In this document: piece by piece, positions 28,352 through 36,121 of the stretch
How positions within the stretch are numbered: position 1 is the first letter of the stretch
Layout: the number at the start of each line of letters is the position of its first letter
NCBI GenBank assembly: GCA_003586005.1
Contig: NSKI01000009.1
Location: forward strand, 19,290 to 83,289
Source of the DNA: Haloplasmatales bacterium 4B
GTDB lineage: Bacteria > Bacillota_I > Bacilli_A > Haloplasmatales > Haloplasmataceae
Length of the DNA stretch: 64,000 nucleotides
Direction: 5' to 3'
Notes under the pieces: model-generated
The model's database searches: none
Told to the model about the DNA's origin: nothing
Seen by the model: only the letters and a program-made list of their open reading frames with translations
Program-made: the position numbers and the translations under genes

Positions 28352-29389
28352 ATGGATAAACTAATTTTTAATAATTTGGACTCATTACATACACTAGTTT
28401 TAATTCTAATCATAGTAGCAATGTTATATGTCTTGAGTAAGGGTGCTGACATCTTAGTTAATGAAGCGGTAGCTCTTTCCCTTCATATTGGTGTTCCTAA
28501 AGTAATTATCGGTGCAACAATAGTCTCATTAGGTACGACCCTTCCTGAGGCTACAGTATCTGTACTTGCAGCAATAAATGGTAATCCTGATTTGGCATTA
28601 GGTAATGCTATAGGTTCAATAATTGTTGATACAGGTCTTATTCTTGGTTTATCTGCTCTTGTAGGACGGTTACCTGTTGATAGAGTAGTTGTTTCTCGTC
28701 AAGGGAAAATTCAAGTATGGGCTGTAATTTTGCTTGCGGTTGTAAGTCTACCATTTTTAACAAGTAGCGAAGGAAATATTAGACAGTGGATTGGTTTTCT
28801 GTTTTTAATTCTTTTAATAATTTATATCGCTAAATCTATTAGATGGGGTAAACAAGCAAATTTAGATGCTTCTGAATCTGTGCCTGGTGAAATCTCCGCA
28901 GCTGATAATATTAAAATTGAAAAAAAGGCAACCATAGTTGTTCAACTACTTAAATTAGCCGCAGGTATCTTTCTAATTATTACATCCTCAAAGATTCTGA
29001 TACCATCTGTTGAGATTTCAGCTGTACGTGTTGGTATTCCCCAAAGTATTATTGCTGCAACATTAATTGCTTTTGGAACAAGCTTACCTGAGTTAGTGAC
29101 AGCGTTGACTGCTGTGAGGAAAGGTCATGGAGAATTAGCGATTGGTAATATTGTTGGTGCTGATATACTAAACGTCCTTTTTGTAGTAGGTGGTGCAGCA
29201 GCTGTTACAACAGAAGGTTTACATGTACCTTCGGATTTTTATAAACTTCAAATTCCTGCATTGTTAATAATAATTCTTACCTTTAGATTCTTTTCAAAAG
29301 GAAAGATGGCAGAAATTTCTAAAAAAGAAGGATTTATATTACTTTTCTTATATCTTATTTACCTTACACTAAATTACACATGGCTTTAA
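28352..29389 (+). CDS. CaCA-family cation antiporter, YrbG type
   Basis: A 345-residue integral membrane protein with about ten spans and the two inverted alpha-repeats of calcium:cation antiporters: GATIVSLGTTLPEATVS (about 51-67) and ATLIAFGTSLPELVTA (about 231-246), each with the ion-binding Glu in LPE. The family exchanges Na+ or H+ for Ca2+. Control by a manganese riboswitch (28153-28300) suggests that this member exports Mn2+, or both ions, when manganese is high. It is preceded by AAAGGAG and is monocistronic. Confidence 0.85.
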   Translation: MDKLIFNNLDSLHTLVLILIIVAMLYVLSKGADILVNEAVALSLHIGVPKVIIGATIVSLGTTLPEATVSVLAAINGNPDLALGNAIGSIIVDTGLILGLSALVGRLPVDRVVVSRQGKIQVWAVILLAVVSLPFLTSSEGNIRQWIGFLFLILLIIYIAKSIRWGKQANLDASESVPGEISAADNIKIEKKATIVVQLLKLAAGIFLIITSSKILIPSVEISAVRVGIPQSIIAATLIAFGTSLPELVTALTAVRKGHGELAIGNIVGADILNVLFVVGGAAAVTTEGLHVPSDFYKLQIPALLIIILTFRFFSKGKMAEISKKEGFILLFLYLIYLTLNYTWL

Positions 29390-29515
29390 CATTATAATTT
29401 TGCCCAAGGACAAATATAAAAGAAATCAAGGATATAGTAAGTTTATAATAGTTTTGAAACACTAATGTTTGTGCTAGATACAATAATGTATTAACAATAA
29501 AATGAGGGGGCTAAA

Positions 29516-30133
29516 ATGTCATATGAAATTGAATTAATTAAAAAAGACCAACTTCAAGTCTCAAAATGGTCAGGGGGTACAACTATCCAGCTTGCTATTT
29601 TTCCAAAGAGTGCTATATATAGTGAAAGGAATTTTAAATGGCGTTTAAGCTCAGCAAGGGTAGAAGTTGAGGAATCCACTTTTACTTCACTTCCCAATAT
29701 TAAAAGAATAATTATGGTTATCGAAGGAAAGTTGTTAATAGAGCATGAAGGTCATTATAAGTCTATCTTAGAACCATTTGATCAAGATTACTTTAGCGGG
29801 AATTGGTTAACCAAAAGTTATGGAAAAGTGTCTGATTTTAATTTGATGATGAGTGAAGATTGTGAAGGTGAATTAGAGGATCTACACCTTGAAAAAGGCC
29901 AATCTAGGATTATTTCCTTTAATAAGAAGAGAAAATCATCCCAAAACTTACAAGCTTTATATTGCATTAATGGACAAGCTAAAATAGAAATTTTAACTGA
30001 TGATATGGTTATTTTAAATGAAAGTGATATACTCTTGGTAACATCTAATGATGACATTTCTGACCTAAATCTTGAAATTTTCAATGAAAAAGATAAATTG
30101 GTTAATTTAATTAGAGCTAACATCCATTATTAA
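29516..30133 (+). CDS. HutD/Ves-family protein
   Basis: A 205-residue cupin-like protein resembling the HutD/Ves family: an N-terminal WSGGTTIQLAIFP motif (about 19-31), FKWRLSSARVE (about 40-50), and a central IEGKLLIEHEGHY segment. The molecular role of HutD is not firmly established; it is associated with histidine utilisation in proteobacteria, but no hut genes are seen here. The GAGGGGG site precedes the ATG. Probably monocistronic. Confidence 0.7.
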   Translation: MSYEIELIKKDQLQVSKWSGGTTIQLAIFPKSAIYSERNFKWRLSSARVEVEESTFTSLPNIKRIIMVIEGKLLIEHEGHYKSILEPFDQDYFSGNWLTKSYGKVSDFNLMMSEDCEGELEDLHLEKGQSRIISFNKKRKSSQNLQALYCINGQAKIEILTDDMVILNESDILLVTSNDDISDLNLEIFNEKDKLVNLIRANIHY

Positions 30134-30536
30134 TAATAGGTGTTTTATATTGAAATATAATTTATTATTAATTGAAAGCAGAGATTAAAGATCGAAAATA
30201 AATTTTCAAAGTTGAGAGAGTCTTATTATTAAGGATAATATGTAAATATTTACAAACAGCCCTAAAGGATACGTTTAATTAGTTCCTGAAGCTAAGCGGT
30301 AACTATGAAAAAGTTTAAAGAAACTATTCTAAATCATTTACCTAATGGCTTTGAAAAAAACTTTACAGAGGGACTATGAACGCCTTACTTAGTGAAGTTT
30401 ATAATGAGTGATTAACTATTGTCGATATAAAATCAATTTCAACAAGTGTATAATATTTGCTGGTGAAACATATTCAACTTATGTTAAAATAGGGGTAGTT
30501 ATATGGGAATTAAGATACTATAAGGAGGACAACAAG
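30134..30536. other. Gene-poor gap with a possible relic reading frame
   Basis: About 400 bp without a convincing gene. A 24-codon frame (30306-30380) with no good ribosome binding site is the only structured coding trace, and I do not recognise it. The sequence just before 30537 supplies the AAGGAGG site of the PspC gene. No riboswitch or hairpin stands out. Confidence 0.4.
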
Positions 30537-30728
30537 ATGGATAAAAAGTTGTATAAATCTAATTCTAATAGAATGATTTCAGGTGTTTGCGGTGGAATGG
30601 GTGAATATTTTAATATTGATGCTACTCTTGTACGCATAGTCTGGGTACTTGTCGCATTACTTTACGGATTTGGAATACTTGCTTACTTAATCTGTATATT
30701 AATAATTCCTAAAAATACTGATTATTAA
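30537..30728 (+). CDS. PspC-domain small membrane protein
   Basis: A 63-residue protein made of one PspC domain: SNSNRMISGVCGGMGEYFNID (about 7-27) followed by a transmembrane segment (about 33-58). PspC proteins act in membrane-stress responses or as membrane sensors, usually with LiaF/PspA partners that are not seen here. I start at ATG 30537, right after AAGGAGG; the frame is open further upstream from 30408 but lacks a binding site there. Confidence 0.85.
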   Translation: MDKKLYKSNSNRMISGVCGGMGEYFNIDATLVRIVWVLVALLYGFGILAYLICILIIPKNTDY

Positions 30729-30801
30729 TATTATGGAATATTACTTGATGATATAAACAATTAAGAGCAAAAACTTTATTTTCAAGGGAAGGGAATTTTT
30801 A

Positions 30802-30993
30802 ATGGATGGAACAAGAAGAAATAATATTAAAATAGGTGACGCTGTCAAGATTGTAGAGAAAAAAAATCAAGGTAATGGTAAACTAACAGATGGAGTTGTT
30901 AAGAAAATACTCACTAACTCGGTAGAGCATCACCGTGGGATAAAAGTAATGTTAGAAAATGGAATAGTTGGTAGAGTAAAAGTTATAAAATAA
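30802..30993 (+). CDS. YwbE-family protein (DUF2196)
   Basis: A 63-residue basic protein of the conserved YwbE family (RRNNIKIGDAVKIVEKKNQG, SVEHHRGIKVMLENGIVGRVK). These are small SH3/KOW-like beta-barrel proteins, possibly RNA- or nucleic-acid-binding; the function is not established. It appears to be a single gene between unrelated neighbours. Confidence 0.8.
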   Translation: MDGTRRNNIKIGDAVKIVEKKNQGNGKLTDGVVKKILTNSVEHHRGIKVMLENGIVGRVKVIK

Positions 30994-31053
30994 ACCTTTA
31001 AAATGTATACTTAGACTATTGCAAACATATTAATAATTTAGAGGTGATGAATA

Positions 31054-31569
31054 ATGAGCGCAGATATTAAAAAGTGGTTCATTTTAGATACTTTGTTTGT
31101 TATTGTGTTTGGTACTTTACTCCATTTTGTGTATGATTGGTCAGGTAATAATGATGTTGTTGGTATATTTGGTGCTATAAATGAAAGTACTTGGGAGCAT
31201 CTAAAGTTGTTATTTTGGCCTGCTTTTATTTTTTCAATTATTGAATATATTTATATAGGTAAAAACTTTAATAATTATGTTACCGCAAAATGTATTTCTC
31301 TGTATTTAGGTGTTATATTAATTGTTGTTTTATTCTATACATATACGGGGATAATTGGCTATAATCTACTTTTTCTTGATATAGCAATATTTATAATCAG
31401 TGTATTAATTAGTCAGTATTTAGGATATAAAATCATAAATCAAAATAAAGATTTTGGGAAAAGTGTGAATGTGATTTCGTTAATATTTATTGTTGTTCTT
31501 GCATTCGCTTTTATCCATTTCACATTTTATCCACCAGAGATACCATTATTTGAGAACCCTGAAAAATAA
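31054..31569 (+). CDS. DUF6512-like membrane protein
   Basis: A 171-residue integral membrane protein with about five spans. The segment INESTWEHLKLLFWP (about 42-56) after the first span is typical of DUF6512 proteins of Bacillota. Function unknown. Preceded by a GAGGTGATG site. The hflX leader promoter begins shortly after its stop. Confidence 0.65.
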   Translation: MSADIKKWFILDTLFVIVFGTLLHFVYDWSGNNDVVGIFGAINESTWEHLKLLFWPAFIFSIIEYIYIGKNFNNYVTAKCISLYLGVILIVVLFYTYTGIIGYNLLFLDIAIFIISVLISQYLGYKIINQNKDFGKSVNVISLIFIVVLAFAFIHFTFYPPEIPLFENPEK

Positions 31570-31616
31570 AAATAGTTTTATTCATAAAAATAGTTTTAAA
31601 TAATATTTAAACATGT

Positions 31617-31622
31617 TATAAT
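31617..31622 (+). promoter_or_regulatory. Extended -10 promoter of the hflX leader
   Basis: TATAAT (31617-31622) preceded by TG at 31614-31615 makes an extended -10 element, which compensates for a poor -35. Transcription would start near 31629, giving a leader of about 365 nt before hflX. Confidence 0.65.
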
Positions 31623-31652
31623 TTATTTATATTAAGAAATAGAGGTGCAAGG

Positions 31653-31682
31653 ATGTATATTGCAATTATGAGACTTCGATAA
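31653..31682 (+). CDS. hflX leader peptide 1 (MYIAIMRLR)
   Basis: A nine-codon ORF that starts 12 nt after an AGAGGTG site and encodes MYIAIMRLR. The Arg-Leu-Arg end is the (+)x(+) motif at which macrolide-bound ribosomes are known to stall, as in the ErmD leader (MRL-R). Its position at the head of a long structured leader of a ribosome-splitting GTPase gene suggests an antibiotic-sensing upstream ORF. Confidence 0.65.
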   Translation: MYIAIMRLR

Positions 31683-31831
31683 TTAGTTTACATATTTAAC
31701 TGAACTAAAGTAAGGTTTTTTTAATTATGCCTTATTTGGAGAATATTGCAATGAACATTCCTAACCACTAAATGTATTTTTTTATAGGCAAAACCTATGA
31801 GATTTTTTATTCTATTTATAGAGCGCTTATA

Positions 31832-31870
31832 AGAGTTACTGATGGATTATGTTCATTTGTAACTCTTTTT
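31832..31870 (+). terminator. Attenuator terminator in the hflX leader
   Basis: AGAGTTAC (31832-31839) pairs perfectly with GTAACTCT (31859-31866) and is followed by TTTT. It lies between the first leader peptide and hflX, so transcripts would end here unless the leader refolds. It has no gene of its own to terminate, which points to attenuation. Confidence 0.75.
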
Positions 31871-31891
31871 ATGTTAATTAAGGAGGGATAA

Positions 31892-31909
31892 AATGAGGTT
31901 AAGAAGATA
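31892..31909 (+). CDS. hflX leader peptide 2 (MRLRR)
   Basis: A five-codon ORF, MRLRR, with a strong AAGGAGGG site (31880-31887) at ideal spacing. It carries the same Arg-Leu-Arg arrest motif as leader peptide 1 and ends 86 nt before hflX, just upstream of the stem that masks the hflX ribosome binding site. Far too short to be a functional protein; a role as a stalling sensor is inferred. Confidence 0.65.
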
Positions 31910-31928
31910 ATACGCGGATCAGAAAGTA

Positions 31929-31985
31929 TCCTTTAAGTTGGAGAAAAATGATTCCGTGCTAAATTTAAATAAGCAATTTAAAGGA
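31929..31985 (+). promoter_or_regulatory. Stem that sequesters the hflX ribosome binding site
   Basis: Bases 31929-31940 can pair with 31974-31985 in a 12-bp helix with one G-U pair, burying the AAAGGAG of hflX (31980-31986). A competing pairing (31912-31920 with 31950-31958, one bulge) would exclude it. This is the layout of translational attenuators of the erm type. Confidence 0.6.
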
Positions 31986-31995
31986 GAGAGATATT

Positions 31996-33252
31996 ATGGA
32001 ACATAAACAAAATGCACTTTTAGTAGGTGTGAATGAATTAAATCAATCTTATTTCGAGGAGTCAATGGAGGAGCTTAGTAATTTAGCAATTGCATGTGAA
32101 TATAATGTTGTTGGGAAAATAGTGCAAAATTTGAAAGCTATAAATAAGGTCTTTTATATGGGCTCTGGTAAAGTTAAGGAAGTCGTGACATTAATTGATG
32201 AGTTGGATGTCGATGCGATTATATTCAATAATGAATTAACTCCATCTCAATTGAGAAATTTAGAAAAAACTTTGAAACGAAATATACTAGATAGAACATC
32301 AGTAATTTTAGAAATTTTTAGCAAGCGTGCTAAAACTAGAGAAGCTAAACTTCAAGTTGAAGTGGCAAGACTACAATATATGTTACCTAGATTAATAGGA
32401 CTAAATGAAGCAATGGGACGACAAAGTGGAGGAGTAGGTACTAAAAACAAAGGAACTGGTGAAAAACAATTAGAACTTGATCGTAGAAAAATTGAAGGGA
32501 AAATCATTGAGTTAAACAAAGAATTAAAGTTGATAAATAACGAACGACAAACTCAACGTAAAAAACGAAACAAAGCTGAATTACCAGTTGTTGCACTAGT
32601 GGGATATACAAATGCTGGTAAATCAACACTTATGAATGCTATCATTGATTTTGTTCATAAATCTGAGGATAAAAAGGTTTTGGAAAAAGATATGTTATTT
32701 GCAACACTTGAAACATCGGTTAGAAATATTAAACTGAAAGATAATAAAACGTTTCTTTTAGCTGATACGGTTGGCTTTGTTAGTAAATTACCACATAATT
32801 TAGTTAAGGCTTTTCGTTCAACTCTTGAAGAAGTAAGAGATGCAGATTTATTACTTCACATTATAGATACATCAAACCCAAACTATAAACAACAAATTGA
32901 GGTAACAAACGAAACTTTAAAACAAATTGGAGTAAAAGATACAGCTATAGTTTATGTGTATAATAAATCTGATTTGACGGAAAAGAGTATACCTATTGTT
33001 GAAAATGATGATGTTTATATTTCTGCAAAGTATAATATCGGTTTAGAAGAATTAGTTGAAGTAATAAAGAGTAAAATATTTAGACAATATTTTGAGTGCC
33101 AAATGCTTATTCCCTATGATCAAGGAAGTATCGTTTCATATTTGAATGAATTTACACATGTAAAATCAGTTAGTTATAGAGATAATGGAACATTGTTAAC
33201 AATTGAATGTAGACAAAGAGTGTTTGATCAATATAAACAATTTGTTCAATAA
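31996..33252 (+). CDS. hflX: HflX-family ribosome-splitting GTPase, probably an antibiotic-resistance (HflXr-like) member
   Basis: A 418-residue cytoplasmic GTPase with the HflX N-terminal domain (about 5-180; ending in the glycine-rich MGRQSGGVGTKNKGTGEKQLE, about 139-159, which inserts towards the ribosome) and a TRAFAC G domain: G1 GYTNAGKST (about 201-209), G3 DTVGF (about 257-261), G4 NKSD (about 317-320). HflX rescues stalled 70S ribosomes by splitting them; the HflXr variant of Listeria confers macrolide/lincosamide tolerance and is induced by leader attenuation. The two RLR leader peptides here suggest the same use, though sequence alone cannot separate housekeeping HflX from HflXr. 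Confidence 0.88.
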   Translation: MEHKQNALLVGVNELNQSYFEESMEELSNLAIACEYNVVGKIVQNLKAINKVFYMGSGKVKEVVTLIDELDVDAIIFNNELTPSQLRNLEKTLKRNILDRTSVILEIFSKRAKTREAKLQVEVARLQYMLPRLIGLNEAMGRQSGGVGTKNKGTGEKQLELDRRKIEGKIIELNKELKLINNERQTQRKKRNKAELPVVALVGYTNAGKSTLMNAIIDFVHKSEDKKVLEKDMLFATLETSVRNIKLKDNKTFLLADTVGFVSKLPHNLVKAFRSTLEEVRDADLLLHIIDTSNPNYKQQIEVTNETLKQIGVKDTAIVYVYNKSDLTEKSIPIVENDDVYISAKYNIGLEELVEVIKSKIFRQYFECQMLIPYDQGSIVSYLNEFTHVKSVSYRDNGTLLTIECRQRVFDQYKQFVQ

Positions 33253-33270
33253 TAAAAGATTTTTGTAAAG

Positions 33271-33417
33271 ATGGTTAATGTAAATAATAGTATACTTTAT
33301 AAGAAAGTAGGGAGTATTGATGTCAGTGATTTGTTTGAAATGAGGAAAGACCCAATAATGATTGAATATACAGATTCATTAATAGATAAAATTATTGATG
33401 AAATTAAAAACGCATGA
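33271..33417 (+). pseudogene. Fragment of a GNAT acetyltransferase N-terminus
   Basis: A 48-codon frame whose middle part (DVSDLFEMRKDPIMIEYTDS) reads like the N-terminal segment of RimJ-type acetyltransferases. The rest of the domain is missing and no ribosome binding site precedes the ATG. Its stop lies inside the hairpin at 33407-33433. Best seen as a gene remnant. Confidence 0.45.
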
Positions 33418-33433
33418 ATTTATCATGCGTTTT
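33407..33433 (+). terminator. Terminator after hflX
   Basis: AAAACGCATGA / TCATGCGTTTT is a perfect 11-bp stem with a five-base loop, ending in a T run on both strands. It can serve hflX on the plus strand and the small minus-strand frame ending at 33459. Confidence 0.85.
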
Positions 33434-33458
33434 AATTTATATCTTATTTAGAATATAA

Positions 33459-33668
33459 TTACTTGAAATTTGGCTTTGATAGAATACTTTGACGGTTTTC
33501 TAAACGGTCAATAGTATCTTCGAAGATTGATATAAACAAATATGACCCAGCTATATTATAGGCTTCATATCCTATTACTAAACCGATAAACAAGTTAAAA
33601 GTAAAATTTTCGTTTAACATTGTAAAACCATAAATTAATGTTAGAACTGCTAAAGTAATCCCTGTAAT
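33459..33668 (-). CDS. Small membrane protein, possibly a start-codon mutant
   Basis: A 69-codon frame on the minus strand that encodes two hydrophobic segments (about 3-17 and 23-45) followed by a polar tail (EDTIDRLENRQSILSKPNF). A good AGGAGG lies 7 nt before an ATT codon at 33668, and the codon before it is a stop, so either a rare ATT start is used or an ATG was mutated. Function unknown. Confidence 0.4.
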   Translation of the reverse strand: MTGITLAVLTLIYGFTMLNENFTFNLFIGLVIGYEAYNIAGSYLFISIFEDTIDRLENRQSILSKPNFK

Positions 33669-34033
33669 TCAAAATCCTCCTATAACTATCTATTTATTTA
33701 AGTTTAATGTATAATAAAGTTAAGGAAAACTTTATCTCACCATAAAAAATCACTATTAATGAGCTCTTTGATTTATTAATTTTAAAAATGGCTGCTACAA
33801 CATAAATTTAAGAAAAGAAATTACAAAAATTAGAACAAAATCTAATAATTTCCCAATAGATTTTAAACCTATTCTTAATTTAGATTCTATTAGTGCTGTA
33901 AAATCTTCAGTATCTGAAGGCTTTGGGCTCTCTTTTTTACCTTGTAGTGCAGTAAAAAAAGTAATTAATTTATTTTTGAAATTAGGTTCAAGGTCATTGT
34001 GTTAAAATAAAGAAAGATTGGAAAGATTAATTA
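33669..34033. other. Gap with a minus-strand coding relic
   Basis: About 365 bp without an intact gene. On the minus strand between about 33800 and 34010 a frame of some 65 codons (ending in a hydrophobic LLDFVLIFVISFLKFML tail) has no start codon. It looks like the end of a decayed small membrane-protein gene. I see no RNA element here. Confidence 0.35.
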
Positions 34034-34837
34034 ATGAAAATATTAATATTATATTTTAGTGGAACGGGGAATACTCAATTTATTGCAAGTAAAGTAAATG
34101 ATGAACTTGAGAAATTAGAATTTGAGGTTGAATTAGTATCTGTGGAAAAGTTTATGCCTGAAAACACTAATAAATTTGATGTGATAATTATTGGTTATCC
34201 AATATATGCTTGTGATATGCCATTGTTTTTACAAGATTATATGAATAATCTTACTTTGCCTTCAACCAAAAAAGTTATAATGTTTTCTACGATGGGTTTT
34301 TATGAAGGCAATGCATCGAGAAAGATATTTAGGAGATTTAGGGAAATTGGGCTTGAACCAATTCATTTTGAACGTATAAAAATGCCTGGGTCTGATGGTC
34401 TAGTTTTTTTAAAAAAAGATTCAAAAATTATAAAGAAACTACTAGCAATAAATTACAATAAGTCTGAAAAAATTAATCGAGCTGTAGATAATATCGTTAA
34501 TAAAGTTCAAACATTGACTGCTGAAAAGATACCAACAATAAAATATGGAGGTTTAGTTTTAGGTGGGTTAATGGATGTGACTTTTAAATTAATTGAAGGT
34601 AAATTCAAGAAAAAATTTTGGGTAGATGATAAATGCATTAAGTGTCACCTTTGCGAAACTATCTGTCCAGCTAAAAATATTACTGTAACAGAAGACAAAG
34701 TGAATTTTTCAGATAAATGTTATTTGTGTATGAGGTGTATAAATCAATGTCCTACTGAAGCAATCCAGATTGGTTCAAAAACAAAAGACAAGTTTAGATG
34801 GAAGGGACCATCAGGAAATTATAAGCCAATTAAATAA
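34034..34837 (+). CDS. EFR1-type ferredoxin (flavodoxin-like domain plus two 4Fe-4S clusters)
   Basis: A 267-residue protein with an N-terminal flavodoxin-like domain (FMN phosphate loop FSGTGNT, residues 8-14) and a C-terminal bacterial ferredoxin unit with two CxxCxxCxxxC motifs: CIKCHLCETIC (about 202-212) and CYLCMRCINQC (about 229-239). This pairing is the EFR1 family, an electron carrier of anaerobes. The redox partner is not evident. The following acetyltransferase gene starts 9 bp later and may be co-transcribed. Confidence 0.85.
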   Translation: MKILILYFSGTGNTQFIASKVNDELEKLEFEVELVSVEKFMPENTNKFDVIIIGYPIYACDMPLFLQDYMNNLTLPSTKKVIMFSTMGFYEGNASRKIFRRFREIGLEPIHFERIKMPGSDGLVFLKKDSKIIKKLLAINYNKSEKINRAVDNIVNKVQTLTAEKIPTIKYGGLVLGGLMDVTFKLIEGKFKKKFWVDDKCIKCHLCETICPAKNITVTEDKVNFSDKCYLCMRCINQCPTEAIQIGSKTKDKFRWKGPSGNYKPIK

Positions 34838-34846
34838 GGAGCATAT

Positions 34847-35374
34847 ATGAATTTGACTATTAGACAAGAAACGGATAAGGATATAAATAAGGTGTATAAT
34901 GTTGTTAAGGAAGCATTTATATATGAAAAATATTCGGACCATGATGAACAAAACCTCGTCAATCGTTTGAGAAAAAGTAATGCCTTTGTACCTGAACTAT
35001 CAATCGTTGCTGAGATGGATGAAAAAATCGTTGGACAGATTCTTTTTACTAGAATTAAAATTGGAAATAATATTTCCCTTGCCCTTGCCCCTCTTTCAGT
35101 TTTACCAGTTTACCAAGGTAAAGGTATTGGTGGCAGGTTAATTTTAAGAGGACATCGTGTTGCTAAAGAATTGGGATATACCTCCGTTATCATTCTAGGC
35201 CATCCATCCTATTACCCACGGTTTGGTTATCGCCCTGCTAGTTTGTGGAATATAAAAGCTCCATTTGATGTTCCTGATGATAGCTTTATGGCAATTGAGC
35301 TATTACCAAATGGTTTAAAAAATGTAAGTGGAATTGTAGAATACGCTAAAGAGTTTTTTATAACCGTTAATTAA
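34847..35374 (+). CDS. GNAT N-acetyltransferase, YhbS-like
   Basis: A 175-residue GNAT enzyme. The acetyl-CoA loop is seen as VLPVYQGKGIGGRLI (about 87-101), and the HPSYYPRFGYRPAS segment (about 119-132) is typical of YhbS-like members. The substrate is not predictable. Preceded by AAGGAG and 9 bp from the ferredoxin gene. Confidence 0.85.
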   Translation: MNLTIRQETDKDINKVYNVVKEAFIYEKYSDHDEQNLVNRLRKSNAFVPELSIVAEMDEKIVGQILFTRIKIGNNISLALAPLSVLPVYQGKGIGGRLILRGHRVAKELGYTSVIILGHPSYYPRFGYRPASLWNIKAPFDVPDDSFMAIELLPNGLKNVSGIVEYAKEFFITVN

Positions 35375-35410
35375 TGGAGGTTTTTATTTTGGGCTTTAAT
35401 ATAAACTTTA

Positions 35411-35457
35411 TTGACATTCATAATATAATGGGATATATTCAATAGATGATTATCTAT
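35411..35457 (+). promoter_or_regulatory. Promoter and operator of the arsenic operon
   Basis: TTGACA (35411-35416) and TATATT (35434-35439) are 17 bp apart. The palindrome ATAGAT-GATT-ATCTAT (35442-35457) covers the expected start of transcription and resembles ArsR/SmtB operators. This position means that an ATG at 35446 would be at the very 5' end of the message, supporting the later start chosen for the regulator. Confidence 0.65.
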
Positions 35458-35472
35458 GTGGGTGGTGATTGT

Positions 35473-35784
35473 TTGGGAAATATTTATGATGATAATGCCA
35501 AAACTATTAAGGCAATATCAGATCCTAGTAAGCTTAAGATAGTTGATATTTTATCATGTGGCGAAAAATGTGCAAGTGATTTATTAGAGCATTTTAATTT
35601 TACTCAACCAACACTTTCTCATCATATGAAGGTGTTAACTGAATGTGGTGTTGTGGATGTTAAAAAAACAGGATTATGGAATCATTATTTTCTAAATAAA
35701 GAAAATTATAATAAACTAGTCATGTTCCTTGTGAAACTTATGAAAAATAATGAAGGTTGTATTTGTGAAGTAAATTGGAGGTAA
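35473..35784 (+). CDS. arsR: ArsR-family arsenic-responsive repressor
   Basis: A 103-residue winged-helix repressor. The segment LSCGEKCASDLLEHF (about 26-40) contains the ELCVC-like metalloid site position, here with two Cys (28, 32), followed by the recognition helix FTQPTLSHHMKVL (about 42-54). It should release the operator at 35442-35457 on binding As(III)/Sb(III). Start set at TTG 35473, which has a GGTGGTGA site; the in-frame ATG at 35446 coincides with the expected transcription start. First gene of an ars operon. Confidence 0.8.
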   Translation: MGNIYDDNAKTIKAISDPSKLKIVDILSCGEKCASDLLEHFNFTQPTLSHHMKVLTECGVVDVKKTGLWNHYFLNKENYNKLVMFLVKLMKNNEGCICEVNWR

Positions 35785-35786
35785 AG

Positions 35787-36116
35787 ATGAATAAAATAAA
35801 AATTGATATAGTAGGAAAGACTAATCAAAAATTAAAAAGAATTAATGATGAAATTAGTGAATCAAAAACGATGATGGAATTATATAATGAATTTGTTCAA
35901 TTCATTTACAGCAGTGATGTGAAGGATATAGTTGAAACTCATTTCTATGATTTAGAAAAGGACCGAGAATCAAATTATCATATTTTAGGAAATTTAGCCG
36001 TTGCAAAAGGGTTAACATTACCACTTACTTTTATTAATGGCAAGTCTACTTTCCATGGTGGAATCGCTAATAATTCGATTTATCAAGAAATTAAAAAGAT
36101 TATGAATATGGGGTAA
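35787..36116 (+). CDS. Thioredoxin-fold-like small protein of the ars operon
   Basis: A 109-residue protein between arsR and arsC. The C-terminal part, LPLTFINGKSTFHGGI (about 79-94), resembles the cis-Pro strand of thioredoxin-like proteins (as in ArsD), but no CxxC is present and it contains no cysteine in the typical site. Function unknown; position suggests a metallochaperone-like or redox accessory role. GGAGG precedes ATG 35787, and the gene follows arsR by 2 bp. Confidence 0.5.
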   Translation: MNKIKIDIVGKTNQKLKRINDEISESKTMMELYNEFVQFIYSSDVKDIVETHFYDLEKDRESNYHILGNLAVAKGLTLPLTFINGKSTFHGGIANNSIYQEIKKIMNMG

Positions 36117-36121
36117 TAATT

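Noticed and set aside
33800..34010. A minus-strand coding trace of about 65 codons ending in a hydrophobic segment.
   Set aside because: It has no start codon and a stop directly upstream; recorded only as a relic.
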